Positions 50,578 through 61,809 are shown, counted from the first letter of the stretch. The stretch is 64,000 nucleotides of DNA from Puccinia triticina (GCF_026914185.1 NC_070566.1:3968001-4032000); one strand, 5' to 3'. Numbers and translations: made by a program. Notes: generated by a model from the sequence alone, not told the origin.

Positions 50578-50696
50578 GTAAGTTCTCTCCATGTGTGCAC
50601 CTCCGGGCTAGATGCCACTCTGTCAAAAAACCCTACAACCTGCCACACTTGTGAGCGCCCGGTGGGACCTTTGTTTTGTTTTCTTTATTGGTCCAG
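50578..50696 (+). other. Intron-like module Q3 (near the 3' end)
   Basis: 119 nt: GTAAGTTCTCTCC donor, TGTGCACCTCCGGG, GCCACACTTGTGAGC, TTTCTTTATTGGTCCAG end. It precedes the purine tract and 3' LTR, the same place as P3 and M4. Confidence 0.75.
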
Positions 50697-50769
50697 GTTT
50701 TCATCTACATCCTCAAGACTCAAGACAGATGAAGAGCATTCTAGGGACAGACTGTAAGTGGTGGGTGGA

Positions 50770-51544
50770 TGTGGTGGTCTAAATGGTAGTCAGCTTCAGA
50801 TCCAAACTTCAAGATTAATCCTCAAGACCTCAAGACTTCCAATCTCTCAAGATTCACTCTGCAATACTCAAGACTCAGAGTTCATCTCCACCTCTCCTCA
50901 TTTTCACCTCCTCAATTCTTTTCCCTTCTCTCCTATTCCTTTCCCTTTCTTGGTCCTAACACAGCTTGTGCTGTGGGTTTTATTCCTTGTCTTTGGTTTC
51001 TGATCTATTTCTTTTATTTTTCTGTTTGGTTTGTGTCATGTCTCTCTCATTTCCTATGCTGTGGTTTTCCCATTTTTCTACTCTATTTCTATCCTTCTGA
51101 GCTCTGTTGTGCTGTTCTGTTTTGATTCTGTTTTCTGTTTCCTTTTGTGTTCTTGTCTATTTGTGTTGTGTTGTGTGCGCGCGCACGGCGCGCAAGGAGA
51201 TGATGAAATGTATGTGACATGTTGTCTCCCTGAGTTCAAGTTCGCAGAACTTGGAGGAGGGGAGCGGCATGGCATTCTGATCCGCCATCAATTTTTTATC
51301 GATCTCAAGAGTCCAGAAGTCCGGCTCCTACGAATCCCTTTCCCTTCAACAAATTCCCCAACCATCCCGGAATCCTCAACAAAACCGCCGCCGAGAATCC
51401 AACCCTCGGCGAACTCTCAAAACCACCTCCACAAGGCTATCACCTCGAATCCTCAGCCTCATCCTCGGACCATCCGTGAGGGCAGCCACCCGGCACTTTT
51501 CCCCTCCCAGCGCTGCCGCCGGCCTAGCACCGGACGGAGCTCCA
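50770..51544 (+). repeat. 3' outer LTR of the composite (LTR A')
   Basis: 775 bp, preceded by GTAAGTGGTGGGTGGA. It differs from 41342-42116 at about two positions by eye, for example AAGTTTGCAG versus AAGTTCGCAG. Confidence 0.9.
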
Positions 51545-52249
51545 TATTGGCCGGGGGAAAAGCAGTAGTTAACTTCTCATCCGGCCGTTTCAAAATAGAA
51601 CGATCCATCTCCGGCCGGGGGGGAAGCTGTAGTTTACTCCTCATCCGGCCGTATCTCATAGAACTATCTAGTGTAGTTCGGTTTTAGTTTTATAATGTCA
51701 AACCCGTTCTCTTGGCCTGAGAACGGGTTTCTTGAACTATGGCCATGTTTCTTCTCCGGCCAATTCTATCGGCAAGAGTTATGTTAACAGTCTTATCTTC
51801 TCATTTCCGCAGTCAAGCGGATGCATAATGAATTTTCTCCTGAGCGGCGCTCTGCGCCGCACTTGGTGTTCAATAAGTTATTTATTGTTACATGTAATAC
51901 AATTGGTTAGCCGGGCTCTAACTTATTGTAGTAGCCCGGCTGACAATTCTGTTAGTGCCGCTACGGTAACACTAAGTGGCCTTGTAGTATAGTGTATTGT
52001 AGCGGCCAATCATTGATATCAGGAAAAAAACCTGATGATTTTCAAAAATCATCATAAAAATACGGATTTACTTTGCGCATGGAGGGTACTTGTTGTGCAC
52101 AGGAATTTCCGTTGACTCAACGTCCCTTGACATTGGGCCCCTCTCCGTGCGCGCCACCAGCTACCCTCAAAAAACTGTCCGCCCACGGGGTAGCCATGCG
52201 GTGACAGGTGGCCGGGTTGAGACACTCCGGCCATCCGGAGGAATCAATC
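51545..52249. other. Unassigned sequence with short repeats and a perfect hairpin
   Basis: Two copies of a ~75-bp unit (GGCCGGGGGAAAAGCAGTAG ... CTCATCCGGCCGT) lie at 51549-51660. A 12-bp perfect stem (AAACCCGTTCTC / GAGAACGGGTTT, 7-base loop) is at 51700-51730. An AGCCGGGCT...AGCCCGGCT inverted pair lies near 51910-51955. No gene is recognised. Confidence 0.5.
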
Positions 52250-52410
52250 ATCTCAATGACCGGTACAGACCGGTCATTGAGAGGCCACATCCCTCTCAAT
52301 GACCGGAATAGACCGGTCATCAAGAGGATACATCTCTCTTGATGACCGGCATTCTGGTCATTGAGAGCAGACCGGTCATTGAGAGGCCACATCCCTCTCA
52401 ATGACCAGCA
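52250..52410. repeat. Short GACCGGTC hairpin array next to the chromovirus
   Basis: CTCAATGACCGGTACAGACC and similar units repeat about four times, with the linker GAGGCCACATCCCTCTC. They are of the same type as the array at 3558-4513 but with a different linker. The chromovirus LTR starts four bases after the last unit, so the element inserted into or beside this array. Confidence 0.8.
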
Positions 52411-52414
52411 TTTC

Positions 52415-53625
52415 TGTCAGCAGGGCTACTAAATTAAGTAGAGCCCAGCTAACTTCTTATGTTAAAATAATTTGAAAACAAATTGCAGCGCAACAGCCCC
52501 GCATAAGTAAAAGATAAAACAAAAATAAGTATTGTATTAAAAATGTAATATTACATATAAGCACCGGCGCGAGAGCGCCGCGCCTTAGAAATGAAAAATA
52601 GAGACCAAACTATCTATCTCTAGCCCCCCAAAAGGTGTGTACTTTACAAAAATAATAGGCTAGATCAAGAGGTAGCCATAAACATGACCAAGATTGTGCA
52701 CGCGTGGTTCTAATAATAAACTGCGCGCGTGCTTGATCTAGTACTTAGAATTAAAGTCGGGTAGCATGGAAAATACCATGCTCCGCGACTCCGCGAGATC
52801 AAGGAAAAAATGACGAGCAATCTGGGCCCCAGAGACCTGGTAAATACCAGGAGATCTGGAGCCAAGAAACCTGAAAAGACCCAATACATGACTTCGAGAA
52901 ACCAAACCATAGAGATTGGCCAGGAGGTCGTGCAGGCTTTCAACGACTGCGACCAAGCGCGGTTGTTATTGCAGAAGCTGTAAGATTCGGAAAAATGTGC
53001 TGCTTCTCTAATATACTCGTGATATATAGATCACGAGTATTCTAGAAAGAAGGGATAAACAACTGGAGATAAAAAGCACGAAAATCAAAGCAAGGAAGCC
53101 GCACCCCAGTCAGGGGCCAAGATGATCTGGAGAATTCAGTCTTGGCCCATGACTAATAGCAGCACTGAGAGAGCAGAGTTCTGATCTTGTGCTCAGAACC
53201 AAACAATATATTCAGCCGAGCTCCGACCGAGAGGCTGAGGGACTTGGGGACTAGTGAAGAAGTTTGTCGCAGACTCTTCGACTCCTAGGAGACAGAGAAC
53301 AATATAAAAGGTGGGCCTTTGAGTGAGTGAAGGCCCCCCAGAATCGTCAACCACTTCATCGCACTGCCAGCCTCGACCCCGTCTACTCAAGACTTGTTCG
53401 CCCGCTAGCTCTCCGCTGAAAACCTGACCCAATTCCCTGTTCTTTTCCTAAGGATTCCCTCCATCGAGTGAGTCCTTTGTTTCTTTTATTCTCTATTGGA
53501 GCAATCTCCAATACTCCTGGGAACTGTATAGTTCAAATACCCCTGCTTCGCAGGCCCCAGACGTACAGGCACCTAAGCACCCCTGCCCAGCAGGCCCTGT
53601 AGCACTCCGGAGGGCACTTAAATAC
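52415..53625 (+). repeat. 5' LTR of the chromovirus (minimum extent)
   Basis: At least 1211 bp, set by the portion shared with the 3' LTR before the window ends; the true end lies further right. It contains the uninterrupted sequence CGCACCCCAGTCAGGGG at 53101-53116, the empty site for the TRIM in the 3' LTR. 53330-53640 has the CCGGAGGGCACTTAAATACC block also seen at 40800 in reverse. Confidence 0.85.
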
Positions 53626-54127
53626 CCCACGCGCTCGTGGCCCCTCCGTTAAACACCATCTAAAAATAATAATATTATTTTTTTGTATCTTGCTCTCCTC
53701 TGAGCGCTACGGAACGCCGTCGCCGGTGTAGCTAGAAGAGAAGTATTTCTCTTGGCATCACCCAAGCCTGACATTTGGGGGTCTGGCCGGGAAATCATCC
53801 CAATACACCATTGCCCTAGTCCTTTTCGTTTATCCAACGAATAAAAAAAAAAAAAAAAAAACCAAACCAAACCAAAAATACCTCTAAAGCACCTAGTGCT
53901 TTGGTACAACCTCTTAGACTCCGTTTAAACCCAGAGCTTTAAGCTCGGCGCGCTATTGCACTCCTACAGAGAACATTGCGACTTGCTTGCGCGCAACATT
54001 ATCTCGATACACCGTTTAGAAGCCCGTAATCCTTCTAAACAAAACCTCTTTCTTTTTATTCTAAAAACTCGTATAAATTAGAAAAAAAAAAAAAATTCTA
54101 ACATTCTATTTCTTACTTTTGATCATC
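53626..54127. other. Probable LTR end and leader of the chromovirus
   Basis: It has A-rich and T-rich runs (53835-53856, 54080-54096) and no recognised gene. The LTR/PBS boundary could not be fixed: no clear TGG-type tRNA complement was found, and the matching 3' LTR end is outside the window. Confidence 0.4.
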
Positions 54128-54128
54128 A

Positions 54129-54390
54129 GTGGACCTAAAGAAAAACAACGAACTGATAAAATATTACCTTTGTTATCTTACGTCTAGGAAGGACGAAGCC
54201 GAAAAAAATTATCAGCCTACTGCCTGGGAGAAGCTTTTGTACGAAGAACAGCTTCAAATCACCACCGACCGCATCCACCGCGAGCAACAGAAAGATCTTG
54301 AAGCCAAGATCAGTTTCCAGCTCTTCCCCCGAGGACACTACGCTAGGAAAGCTTTAGCTTGCCGCGAAAATCAAAAAAGAAAGAGTTTGT
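54129..54390 (+). CDS. Possible first exon of an upstream ORF
   Basis: After ATCATCAG the sequence is open as TGGACCTAAAGAAAAACAAC, i.e. (A)TG GAC CTA, giving DLKKNNELIKYYLCYLTSRK and then AEKNYQPTAWEKLLYEEQLQ, a charged helical protein of about 85 residues. It ends KRK followed by a GTTTGTG donor in phase 1, the same phase as exons at 55403-55893. It has no recognised domain. How it joins later exons is not resolved. Confidence 0.4.
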
Positions 54391-54950
54391 GTACTATCTC
54401 GTTTTTACCCAAACTCGTTGTAGATGTTAGATTATGAATAAGCCCCACACCTCATTATGAATACGCAGCAACTATCAAAGCGAGTCATCCAATTCTCACT
54501 AGCATCCAAGAAAAAGTACCGGTCGCAAACCTAACCTCGATTTTCACTCCACATCAAAAACGACTCATGCGCACACAACCTTGCTGGTCTTTTCCTCACG
54601 CGTTTACATCATCATACTCGTGAGGAAGAGACTAGTAAGCACATCAACAATCACTAACGTTATCCGCACATCAAACAAATCAAAACTAATCCGAACTTTA
54701 TCCACCCCTTTTTCTTTCTCCCATCCTTTGTTTATCCTCCTATCCTTTCCGTTAAATCTAGACATAAAAACCTCTTGCGCGCGTCCCTCATAATCACCAA
54801 AAACAAAACTCAAATCAAATAATCCCTGCGTCATCGCAGGTATGCTATTTCACATCTTTTCTATCTTATGAATGTATATATAATACCAATCTAATCAATC
54901 ACTTATTTTCGTCTATCTTTGTTCTTTTTCCTACATTATTGTTTTTCTAG

Positions 54951-55338
54951 GTGTGTTGCTGTCTTGTCGGAGAAGTCGTCGTCATTGTTCTTACAGGATT
55001 CAAACATTGTCATCTCAGGTTCGCTATTTTTGTTATAGTTTATGATTGTTTTATTCTTTTCTTTATTTCATGCTTTACAATAAAATCACGCGTTTACATC
55101 ATCATACTCGTGAGGAAGAGACTAACATAAAAACCTCTTGCGCGCGTCCCTCATAATCACCAAAAACAAAACTCAAATCAAATAATCCCTGCGTCATCGC
55201 AGGTGTGTTGCTGTCTTGTCGGAGAAGTCGTTGTCATTGTTCTTACAGGATTCAAACATTGTCATCTCAGGTGTGTTGCTGTCTTGTCGGAGAAGTCGTC
55301 GTCATTGTTCTTACAGGATTCAAACATTGTCATCTCAG
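54951..55338 (+). repeat. Three copies of a 68-bp exon-like unit
   Basis: Units at 54951-55018, 55203-55270 and 55271-55338 (GTGTGTTGCTGTCTTGTCGG ... TTGTCATCTCAG) differ at one position. Part of the preceding sequence (54597-54640 and 54764-54841) is also duplicated at 55088-55202. Each unit begins after AG and ends CAG, so splice-site usage within the block is ambiguous. Recent segmental duplication within the leader of the chromovirus. Confidence 0.8.
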
Positions 55339-55402
55339 GTGCACTTCGTATCATCCTAAAATTTACAGTAGAAGATTCTAACCAAGCTCTCTCGTCTCCT
55401 AG

Positions 55403-56053
55403 TGGTTAATAATCAGCCACAAGCGACCGAAAAGACCGCCGAAAAGCGCAAAGGAAACACTGCTCCCATAGAGAATCCCAAGAGTTAGTATTTCTTTCTC
55501 TTCTCTCATTCCTCCGTAGTCCTGACACTAACCAGGCAACTTTCTCCTAGTGCCTACTAAAGACGTTGGCTATAAAGCCGGGACTATCCGCCAGCCAAAA
55601 GAACCGAGTACGTACCTTAATATACTCGCAAGAACTCATTATCTACCCTTTTTTCTGACGTCTCTGCTTGTATACTTAGTGGCCAAGAAGAAGCAGACTC
55701 CGTCCGCGAAAAGCACCGCGAATTTGATCGCAGCGCCTCCTGAGATTGACATCCCGTTAAAAAAACCAACGAGTAAGCTCCCTTAATTGTGTACCTTCAT
55801 TCTCCAGAGTGCTTACACCTCGCTCTCCTCATCTAGTGCCAACCCCGAAGGCTACTTATGTTGCTGGGTCGATTCGCGAACCCCGAGAAACTCGTAAGCA
55901 ACCGATCTCTCAGGTAATACTGTAGTGTATCAGTTTATCTGACACTTTTTACCATTTCTATACCAAATAGCTGAAGCCGAGATAGCTCCAGTCGAGGACT
56001 TGACCAACCTAGAGATTAGTGACTCAGGGTCCGAAGCCGAGTCCGACGGTTAG
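55403..56053 (+). CDS. Spliced small basic ORF upstream of gag, modular phase-1 exons
   Basis: Exons 55403-55483, 55551-55607, 55680-55772, 55837-55893 and 55971-56053 join in frame with GT-AG introns and stop at TAG 56051. The first four exons start with TG after an AG acceptor and, apart from the last of them, end in A, so each junction makes an ATG codon. Exons of 57 nt at 55551 and 55837 are paralogous: PTKDVGYKAGTIRQPKEP and PTPKATYVAGSIREPRET. The product is Lys/Pro-rich then acidic (EDLTNLEISDSGSEAESDG). The start is not fixed. It lies 50 bases before the gag-pol ATG. No known domain. It may be a leader protein, an accessory factor or captured sequence. Confidence 0.55.
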
Positions 56054-56103
56054 TTTTATTCTTGACAATACTGCATAACAAAATAACAAACTAAAAACCA
56101 ACC

Positions 56104-59100
56104 ATGTCTACACGTTCGTCCAGACCCGAACTCGAAGGGCCCTTGCCCACTCCAAAACGACCAAGTCGAAAAGGGTCCTCCATCCGAGACTCTGTCGTCG
56201 GAGGATCAAGTGGAGGAGGATCCAATGGAGGACCTGATGAAGATCCCGATCAGATTCAAGAAGAACCCAGATCTTCCGGCGATGATTCCGCTCGAAGAAG
56301 AGGGAGCGGTAATCCAGAAGATCCGGGACTTAGTCCAGACTCACAAGGAGAATTGGAGGAGGTGTATAACTCTCCAAGCTCAAGGCTCTCCGGAGGAGCT
56401 CAAGACCGCGCTGCGCGCCGCTCAAGAGAGCCAAAAAGCGGCTCAGAAGATCCTCTCCAAGAAGGAATTGGAATCCTTCGTGGAGGGATGGAACCCTTGG
56501 ACGGTGAAGAAGCAGATGCTTCCGCCAGCGAGAAATTCCCTCAAGAGAAAAACCCCTCCGTCCAACCCAGTCCGTCTAGACTCCAAAAAATGGGCTCGTC
56601 TCATGAAAATGACGAACACTTTAGAACAAGCGTACGACCAGATGTAGTAGACAGAGACTTTATGTTCCATATGTTTGACAACTTATATGGAAACTTAGCT
56701 TCATTACATAGTAATACCAGTAACCACTACAAATTTACAAACTCTAAAATTATAGAATGTCATACTTCTATTATCAATACACTTGAAAGTGCTGTTAGTA
56801 GAGCCTTAACAATGTCCCAAGAATACTTTATTAAAATTCCTGAATTTCGCCAAGAAATTAGTGAAATCAAACATAAAATGAGTGAAATTGTGAGAAGTCT
56901 TGAGACAACAGCTGAGGCAAATCAGAGCCTGCAAGATAAACTTACTGATATACACATCAGTATGGCTGACTTTAAAAACCAGTTAGTATCCACTTTGAAA
57001 ACTGAGGTCATCAAAGAACAGAGAGAGCAGGATGATCACCAATCCGCACAATTAAGAATTTTGATAGACCTAGTGAGTAATCAAGATGACAACATGAAAG
57101 AGATGGTGAATAAAATTAACCAGTCCACAGCAAGCCAAATCAGCTCCTTGAAACAAGAGATAAAAACTCTTAAACAAAATGTAGCAGGAATACAATCCCC
57201 GCCGCACTTGCTTCACCGCTCCAAACCTGATCAACAAGAGGAAGTAATATTCAATAATCCTCTGTTAAATAATAAAGGAAGAGTGTTTCAGAACAAGGAA
57301 AGATCCCTCCCTCCCAAAGAAGAGGAGCCTACTGGACCCTTCCAACAAGAACAGTCAAGGCATACTCCGCCGCAGCACAGTCAAATGAGACAGACCACTT
57401 CTTATTTAAGCATTCTTGACATAGAATCTAAAAGTAAATTGATGCCACCTATGAAAGAATGGCCTAAATTTTCAGGAGAAGGAGAGTATGATCATATTTA
57501 TTTTATTGAATATGTAGATCATCTCCTTGAGTGCTACGAAGCTACAGATGAAGTAGTTACAGCTAGATTACCACGTTTATTTGAAGGCGTGGCTTTGGAC
57601 TGGTTTGTGAGAAAAAAGAAATCAGTAGGAAAAGTAAGCTGGGAAGAGTGGAAGAAATTAATCCACAAACAGTTTGGTACAGATGTCTGGGAAGATAAAA
57701 TGCTGGCCGCTTACGAGAATGATTTCTTTGATCCTACCAAAGATAATCCTTACAAATGGTGTCTGAATCAGAAGAAAAGGATTGACTGTATCTACGACCA
57801 GCCACCTCAGAAGTTTGTCACAAAGAAAATCTTGAAAAAATGCCCAAACAACTTAGAGCATGACGTAATGTGCAGATTGAAAGATGCGGACGTAGACCTG
57901 TCTGAATTAGTGTCCACTATAGAAATAATTTTTGTGGCCAAGAAGTTAGATAAGAAACCTAAGACTTATGAAGAAAGGCGTAACCTAGCTCCAAGAGAAA
58001 ACGCACCTGCAGAGAAAAGGAGCACAGAAGTGGCGCCTAAGAAGCCGACCAACATTGAATGCTACAATTGCAGAGAGAAAGGTCATAAGAGACCTGATTG
58101 CCCTAAACCCCGCAGACACATTAACAATATTGAGGTAGATTCTGAGGAAGATGATATGTCAGACACTGGGTCCCAGTTCAACATAGTTAATGTGGAACCT
58201 AAGTTGGGGGGATCCAGTCAAGATGAACCTGAGTTTACTGCCAAATGCAATGTAATTCAAGCAGATTTAGGTGACCCATTACACATCACAGTAATTCAAG
58301 GGGATTCCAACTTGCCTCAAAAATGGAATTCTTCACTAGGAGTTGGTCACGTTTCGGATGCAAAACTAATGACTAATAAACCTGAAGAAGGCATGAGTTA
58401 CACTCTGGGAAAAACAAGTTACACAACTGTTATCTTTGACAGGAAGGAAGTTAGAGCTCTTTTAGATATTGGAGCATTCTGTTCATGTACTAGTACCAAC
58501 TTACTAGATTCCTGTTACCCTGAATGGAAAAGCAACCTCCTCCCCACGCCAAAAGCTAAATTTAGCAGTTGTAACTCAGCTCTTAAGCCCATAGGGATAG
58601 TCAAGCTACCTCTTATCTTCCCGCATACAAAAGGCTCTCTAAGATTACATATAGAATTTGTAGTTCTGGAAGACGCCGTATGTGATTACCTGATTCTTGG
58701 AAATGATGCATTCTGCTTATACGGAATAGATGTAATTCAAAGCAAAAATAGATTCTATACCATAGGTGGTGATTGGAAAAGAAAGTTTGAAATATGTAAC
58801 ATCAGCTTTCAGAGTCCTTTGGGAAAGGAACGGGAGAATGGAAATTTGACTAAGTTCCGTCAAGAATACATGTCTCAAGCTTCTATTAGTAGTACTCTCA
58901 CCACAGATCAACAATCTGATGTGTTAGAAGTATGCTTTGAATACAAGGAAGCTTTCTGCACAAAAGAAGAACCTATAGGTAATATCTCAGGACATGATAT
59001 TGAGATAGAACTTACATGTAAACCACCGTACCCTCCGGCATTGAGGAGAGCTGCTTATCCCTCAAGCCCCAAGTCTCGTGAAGCACTAGAAATCCATATC

Positions 59101-61594
59101 AAAGAACTCTTAGAACTGAAGGTTATAAGAAAAGTAGGTCATAATGAACAAGTGGAGATAACTACACCAGTAATTATAGCATGGCATAATGACAAGTCCC
59201 GCATGGTAGGAGATTTTAGAGCCCTCAATAATTATACCAAGGCAGATAATTATCCCATCCCTAGGATAGATCATTCGTTACATAATTTAGCCAATGCCAA
59301 ATATATCACCACAATGGACGTACTGAAAGGTTTCCATCAAATACCCATTAAGGAAGAGAGTAGGCAATTCATGAGAATAATTTGCCACCTAGGAGTATAT
59401 GAATACTTGAGAATGCCCTTTGGTATTAAAAACGCTCCTTCGCACTTCCAGCGCATGATGGATACCATATTTGGTTCATTCATTAGACAAAGTTGGATGA
59501 TGGTTTACATAGATGACATTATTATCTATTCTGCTAACTGGGAGGATCATTTAGATAAAATAAGATTGGTTCTGAGAACTGCTATCAAAGCAGGTCTGAA
59601 AATGTCAATCAAAAAGTGTAACTTTGGCTTCAAAGAGCTCAAAGCCTTGGGACATATAGTTTCCGGATTATCACTGGCCATAGATCAAAACAGAGTAGCT
59701 GCAGTCTTGCTTAAACCTATGCCACAGACAATAACCGAAATGCAGTCATTTCTTGGATTCTGCAGTTACTACAGGCAACACATTCCTAGATTTGCAAATA
59801 TAACCAAAAGTATATATGAGTTATGTAGCAAAGATGTCTTCTTTGAAATGACTTACGGAAGAGTAGAAAATTATGAGCAGTTGAAGAGACTCATCACTAC
59901 AGCTCCCGTACTAGCTCAACCGGATTATTCCTTGCCATTTATACTGTACATAGATGCCTGTTTTGAAGGCATAGGCGCAGCCTTACATCAAGAATTTATA
60001 ATTGATGGAATTCCTGCTGAAAAGCCTATCCTGTTTATTTCCCGACAAGTACGGAAAACAGAAATGAGCTATGGAGCCAGTCAAATGGAATGCCTCTGTC
60101 TAGTATGGGCTTTAGAGAAGCTACATTACTACTTAGAAGGATGTAAGGTCATTGTAGTCACAGAATGTATAGCAGTAAGAACCCTGATGAACATGAAGAC
60201 ACCCAATCGGCATATGCTCCGGTGGCAGATTGCCATACAACAGTATAGAGGACATATGACCATTATTCATAGAGCAGGAGCTAAACATGCTAATGCGGAT
60301 GGATTAAGTAGATGGGCTTTGCCTAATACCCCGGATAATCCTGCGTATGATCCTGAAGATGAGGATGTATTCCCAATTTTAGGCATTCACGTATGTGACA
60401 TTGATGACGCATTCTTTGAAGAAGTCAGGATTAGCTACAGTGAAGATTTGGAAGTGCTCAAGTTGATCAATATTTTGGATAATGAAAATAGTGCCCCTGA
60501 ATTGATAGCCAGTTTACCAGAGCATCTGTTGACACCTTACAAAGCTGGACAGTTTACCCTGTTGGAGGGCATAATATACTTCAGACATAGACATTCGAGT
60601 GTGATAGTTCTGAGTAAAGAGAGCCACATTAAAAACATGTTGTATGAATGCCATGATAATGCTGGAGCAGGACACTTCTCAGAAGACAGAACAGTGGAAA
60701 GGGTTAAACAGACAGCCTGGTGGGTTGATTGGAAAAATCAAACCAAAGCATATGTGAAATCTTGTGAAACTTGCCAGAAATCCAATAAGCAAACAGGAAA
60801 GAGATTTGGATTATTGCAGACCATAGCAGAACCCAAAACTCGGTGGGAGATAATTAACATGGACTTTGTAACAGGATTACCACCAGGAGGAGCCTTCTCC
60901 TATAATTCAGTCCTAGTAGTGGTAGATAGATTTTCTAAAAGAGCCAGGTTTATACCGCATCATAAAGATGACACAGCTATGGAGATAGCTATGCTATTTT
61001 GGAATAGAATAATGGCTGACGTAGGTATCCCAAAAATTATTATAAGTGACAGAGACCCAAAATTCACCTCAGAATTTTGGAGGAATCTTCATGATATGTT
61101 GGGTACCAAATTAGCCTTCTCAACTGCGTACCACCCCCAGACAGATGGTCTAGCTGAAAGAATGATCCAAACACTAGAAGATCTTCTCCGACGTTTCTGC
61201 GCCTTTGGGCTAGAATTTAAAAACAGTGACGGGTACACACATGATTGGGTTAATTTATTACCTGCTCTAGAGATGGCATACAATAGTAGTAAGCACTCTA
61301 CTACTAAAGAAGCACCATACATCCTAGAAAGGGGTTGGACCCCAAGATTACCCAAAGATACTCTGAATGACAAATTACCAATAGCCCACCCCACTGCATT
61401 GGACTTTAAACAGATGCTAGAAGCTGCTAACAAACATGCTGCCAAATGTGTCCAAGAGGCAGCTGAGTACAGTAAGATGCGATGGGACAAGAGTCATAAA
61501 GAACCAGAGTTTTGTATAGGAGAAAAAGTACTACTTTCTACTGTAAATTTCAACAATCTGGGAGGTTGCAGAAAACTTAAACCTGCCTTTGTAG
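56104..61594 (+). CDS. Gag-Pol polyprotein of a chromovirus
   Basis: A single frame from [21 protein letters not shown] long coiled-coil-like Gag is followed by retrotransposon gag (about residues 460-620) and the CCHC knuckle [14 protein letters not shown] near 660. The protease motif is [10 protein letters not shown] (D-I-G in place of DSG). RT has [15 protein letters not shown] and YIDDIIIYS. RNase H begins [16 protein letters not shown] and ends NADGLSRW. Integrase has the zinc finger [16 protein letters not shown] with CETCQ, then catalytic D,D,E in [18 protein letters not shown] and GLAERMIQ. The reading frame enters the inserted solo LTR at 61595 and stops at 61716, losing the chromodomain, so the polyprotein is truncated at RKLKPAFV. 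Gag and pol are fused without a stop or shift, as in several chromoviruses. Confidence 0.95.
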
Positions 61595-61809
61595 TGTTGA
61601 GTTGTCTGTTAGTCTGCTACCATGATGTATCACCACAGTATGGAGGGCTGTCGGATCGACCCATGAGCACTACCAACCAACCACCCAGCTGGCAGCCACA
61701 AGCGTCTGTAGCCTAGTTGGTAAAGGCAGCACTCTAGTATGTGTCTCAGCATAGCTGAGGTCGTGAGTTCGACTCTCACCAGACACATCTTCATTTTACA
61801 GTCTCTACA
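61595..61809 (+). mobile_element. Solo LTR (215 bp) carrying a tRNA-like unit, TSD TGTAG
   Basis: It starts TGTTGAGTTG and ends GTCTCTACA, with the 5-bp duplication TGTAG at 61590-61594 and 61810-61814. The ORF before (KLKPAFV) and after (GPFVIKNLHGKNA) would be continuous without it, and the older copy at about 5940-5980 shows the unoccupied site in diverged form. TG...CA ends and a 5-bp duplication identify an LTR left by recombination of a small retrotransposon. It is a different family from the TRIM at 62908 but has the same layout. Confidence 0.85.
61702..61787 (+). tRNA. tRNA-like unit within the solo LTR (probably not functional)
   Basis: Acceptor GCGTCTG pairs with CAGACAC at six of seven positions. 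The D arm is GCCT-AGTTGGTAA-AGGC and includes an A box (TAGCCTAGTTGG). A possible long variable arm is CTCAGC-ATA-GCTGAG, and the T arm is GTGAG-TTCGACT-CTCAC with the B-box core GTTCGACTC. The anticodon stem does not pair well, so an amino-acid identity cannot be given. It could work as an internal RNA polymerase III promoter. Confidence 0.6.

Larger units (their letters stand above)
41342..51544 (+). mobile_element. Composite three-LTR, non-autonomous Gypsy-type element (10.2 kb)
   Basis: The outer LTRs (41342-42116 and 50770-51544) are both 775 bp and differ at about two positions. Between them are two internal regions, each with its own tRNA-Tyr-type PBS and purine tract, separated by a different LTR (45848-46886). 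Both internal regions encode gag-like proteins; the first keeps only the C-terminal end of integrase, and neither has protease or RT. Each has three intron-like modules. No target duplication is visible (left flank TTCGG, right flank TATTG), so it may have formed by recombination. It would need enzymes from an element such as 30395-38614. Confidence 0.85.
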
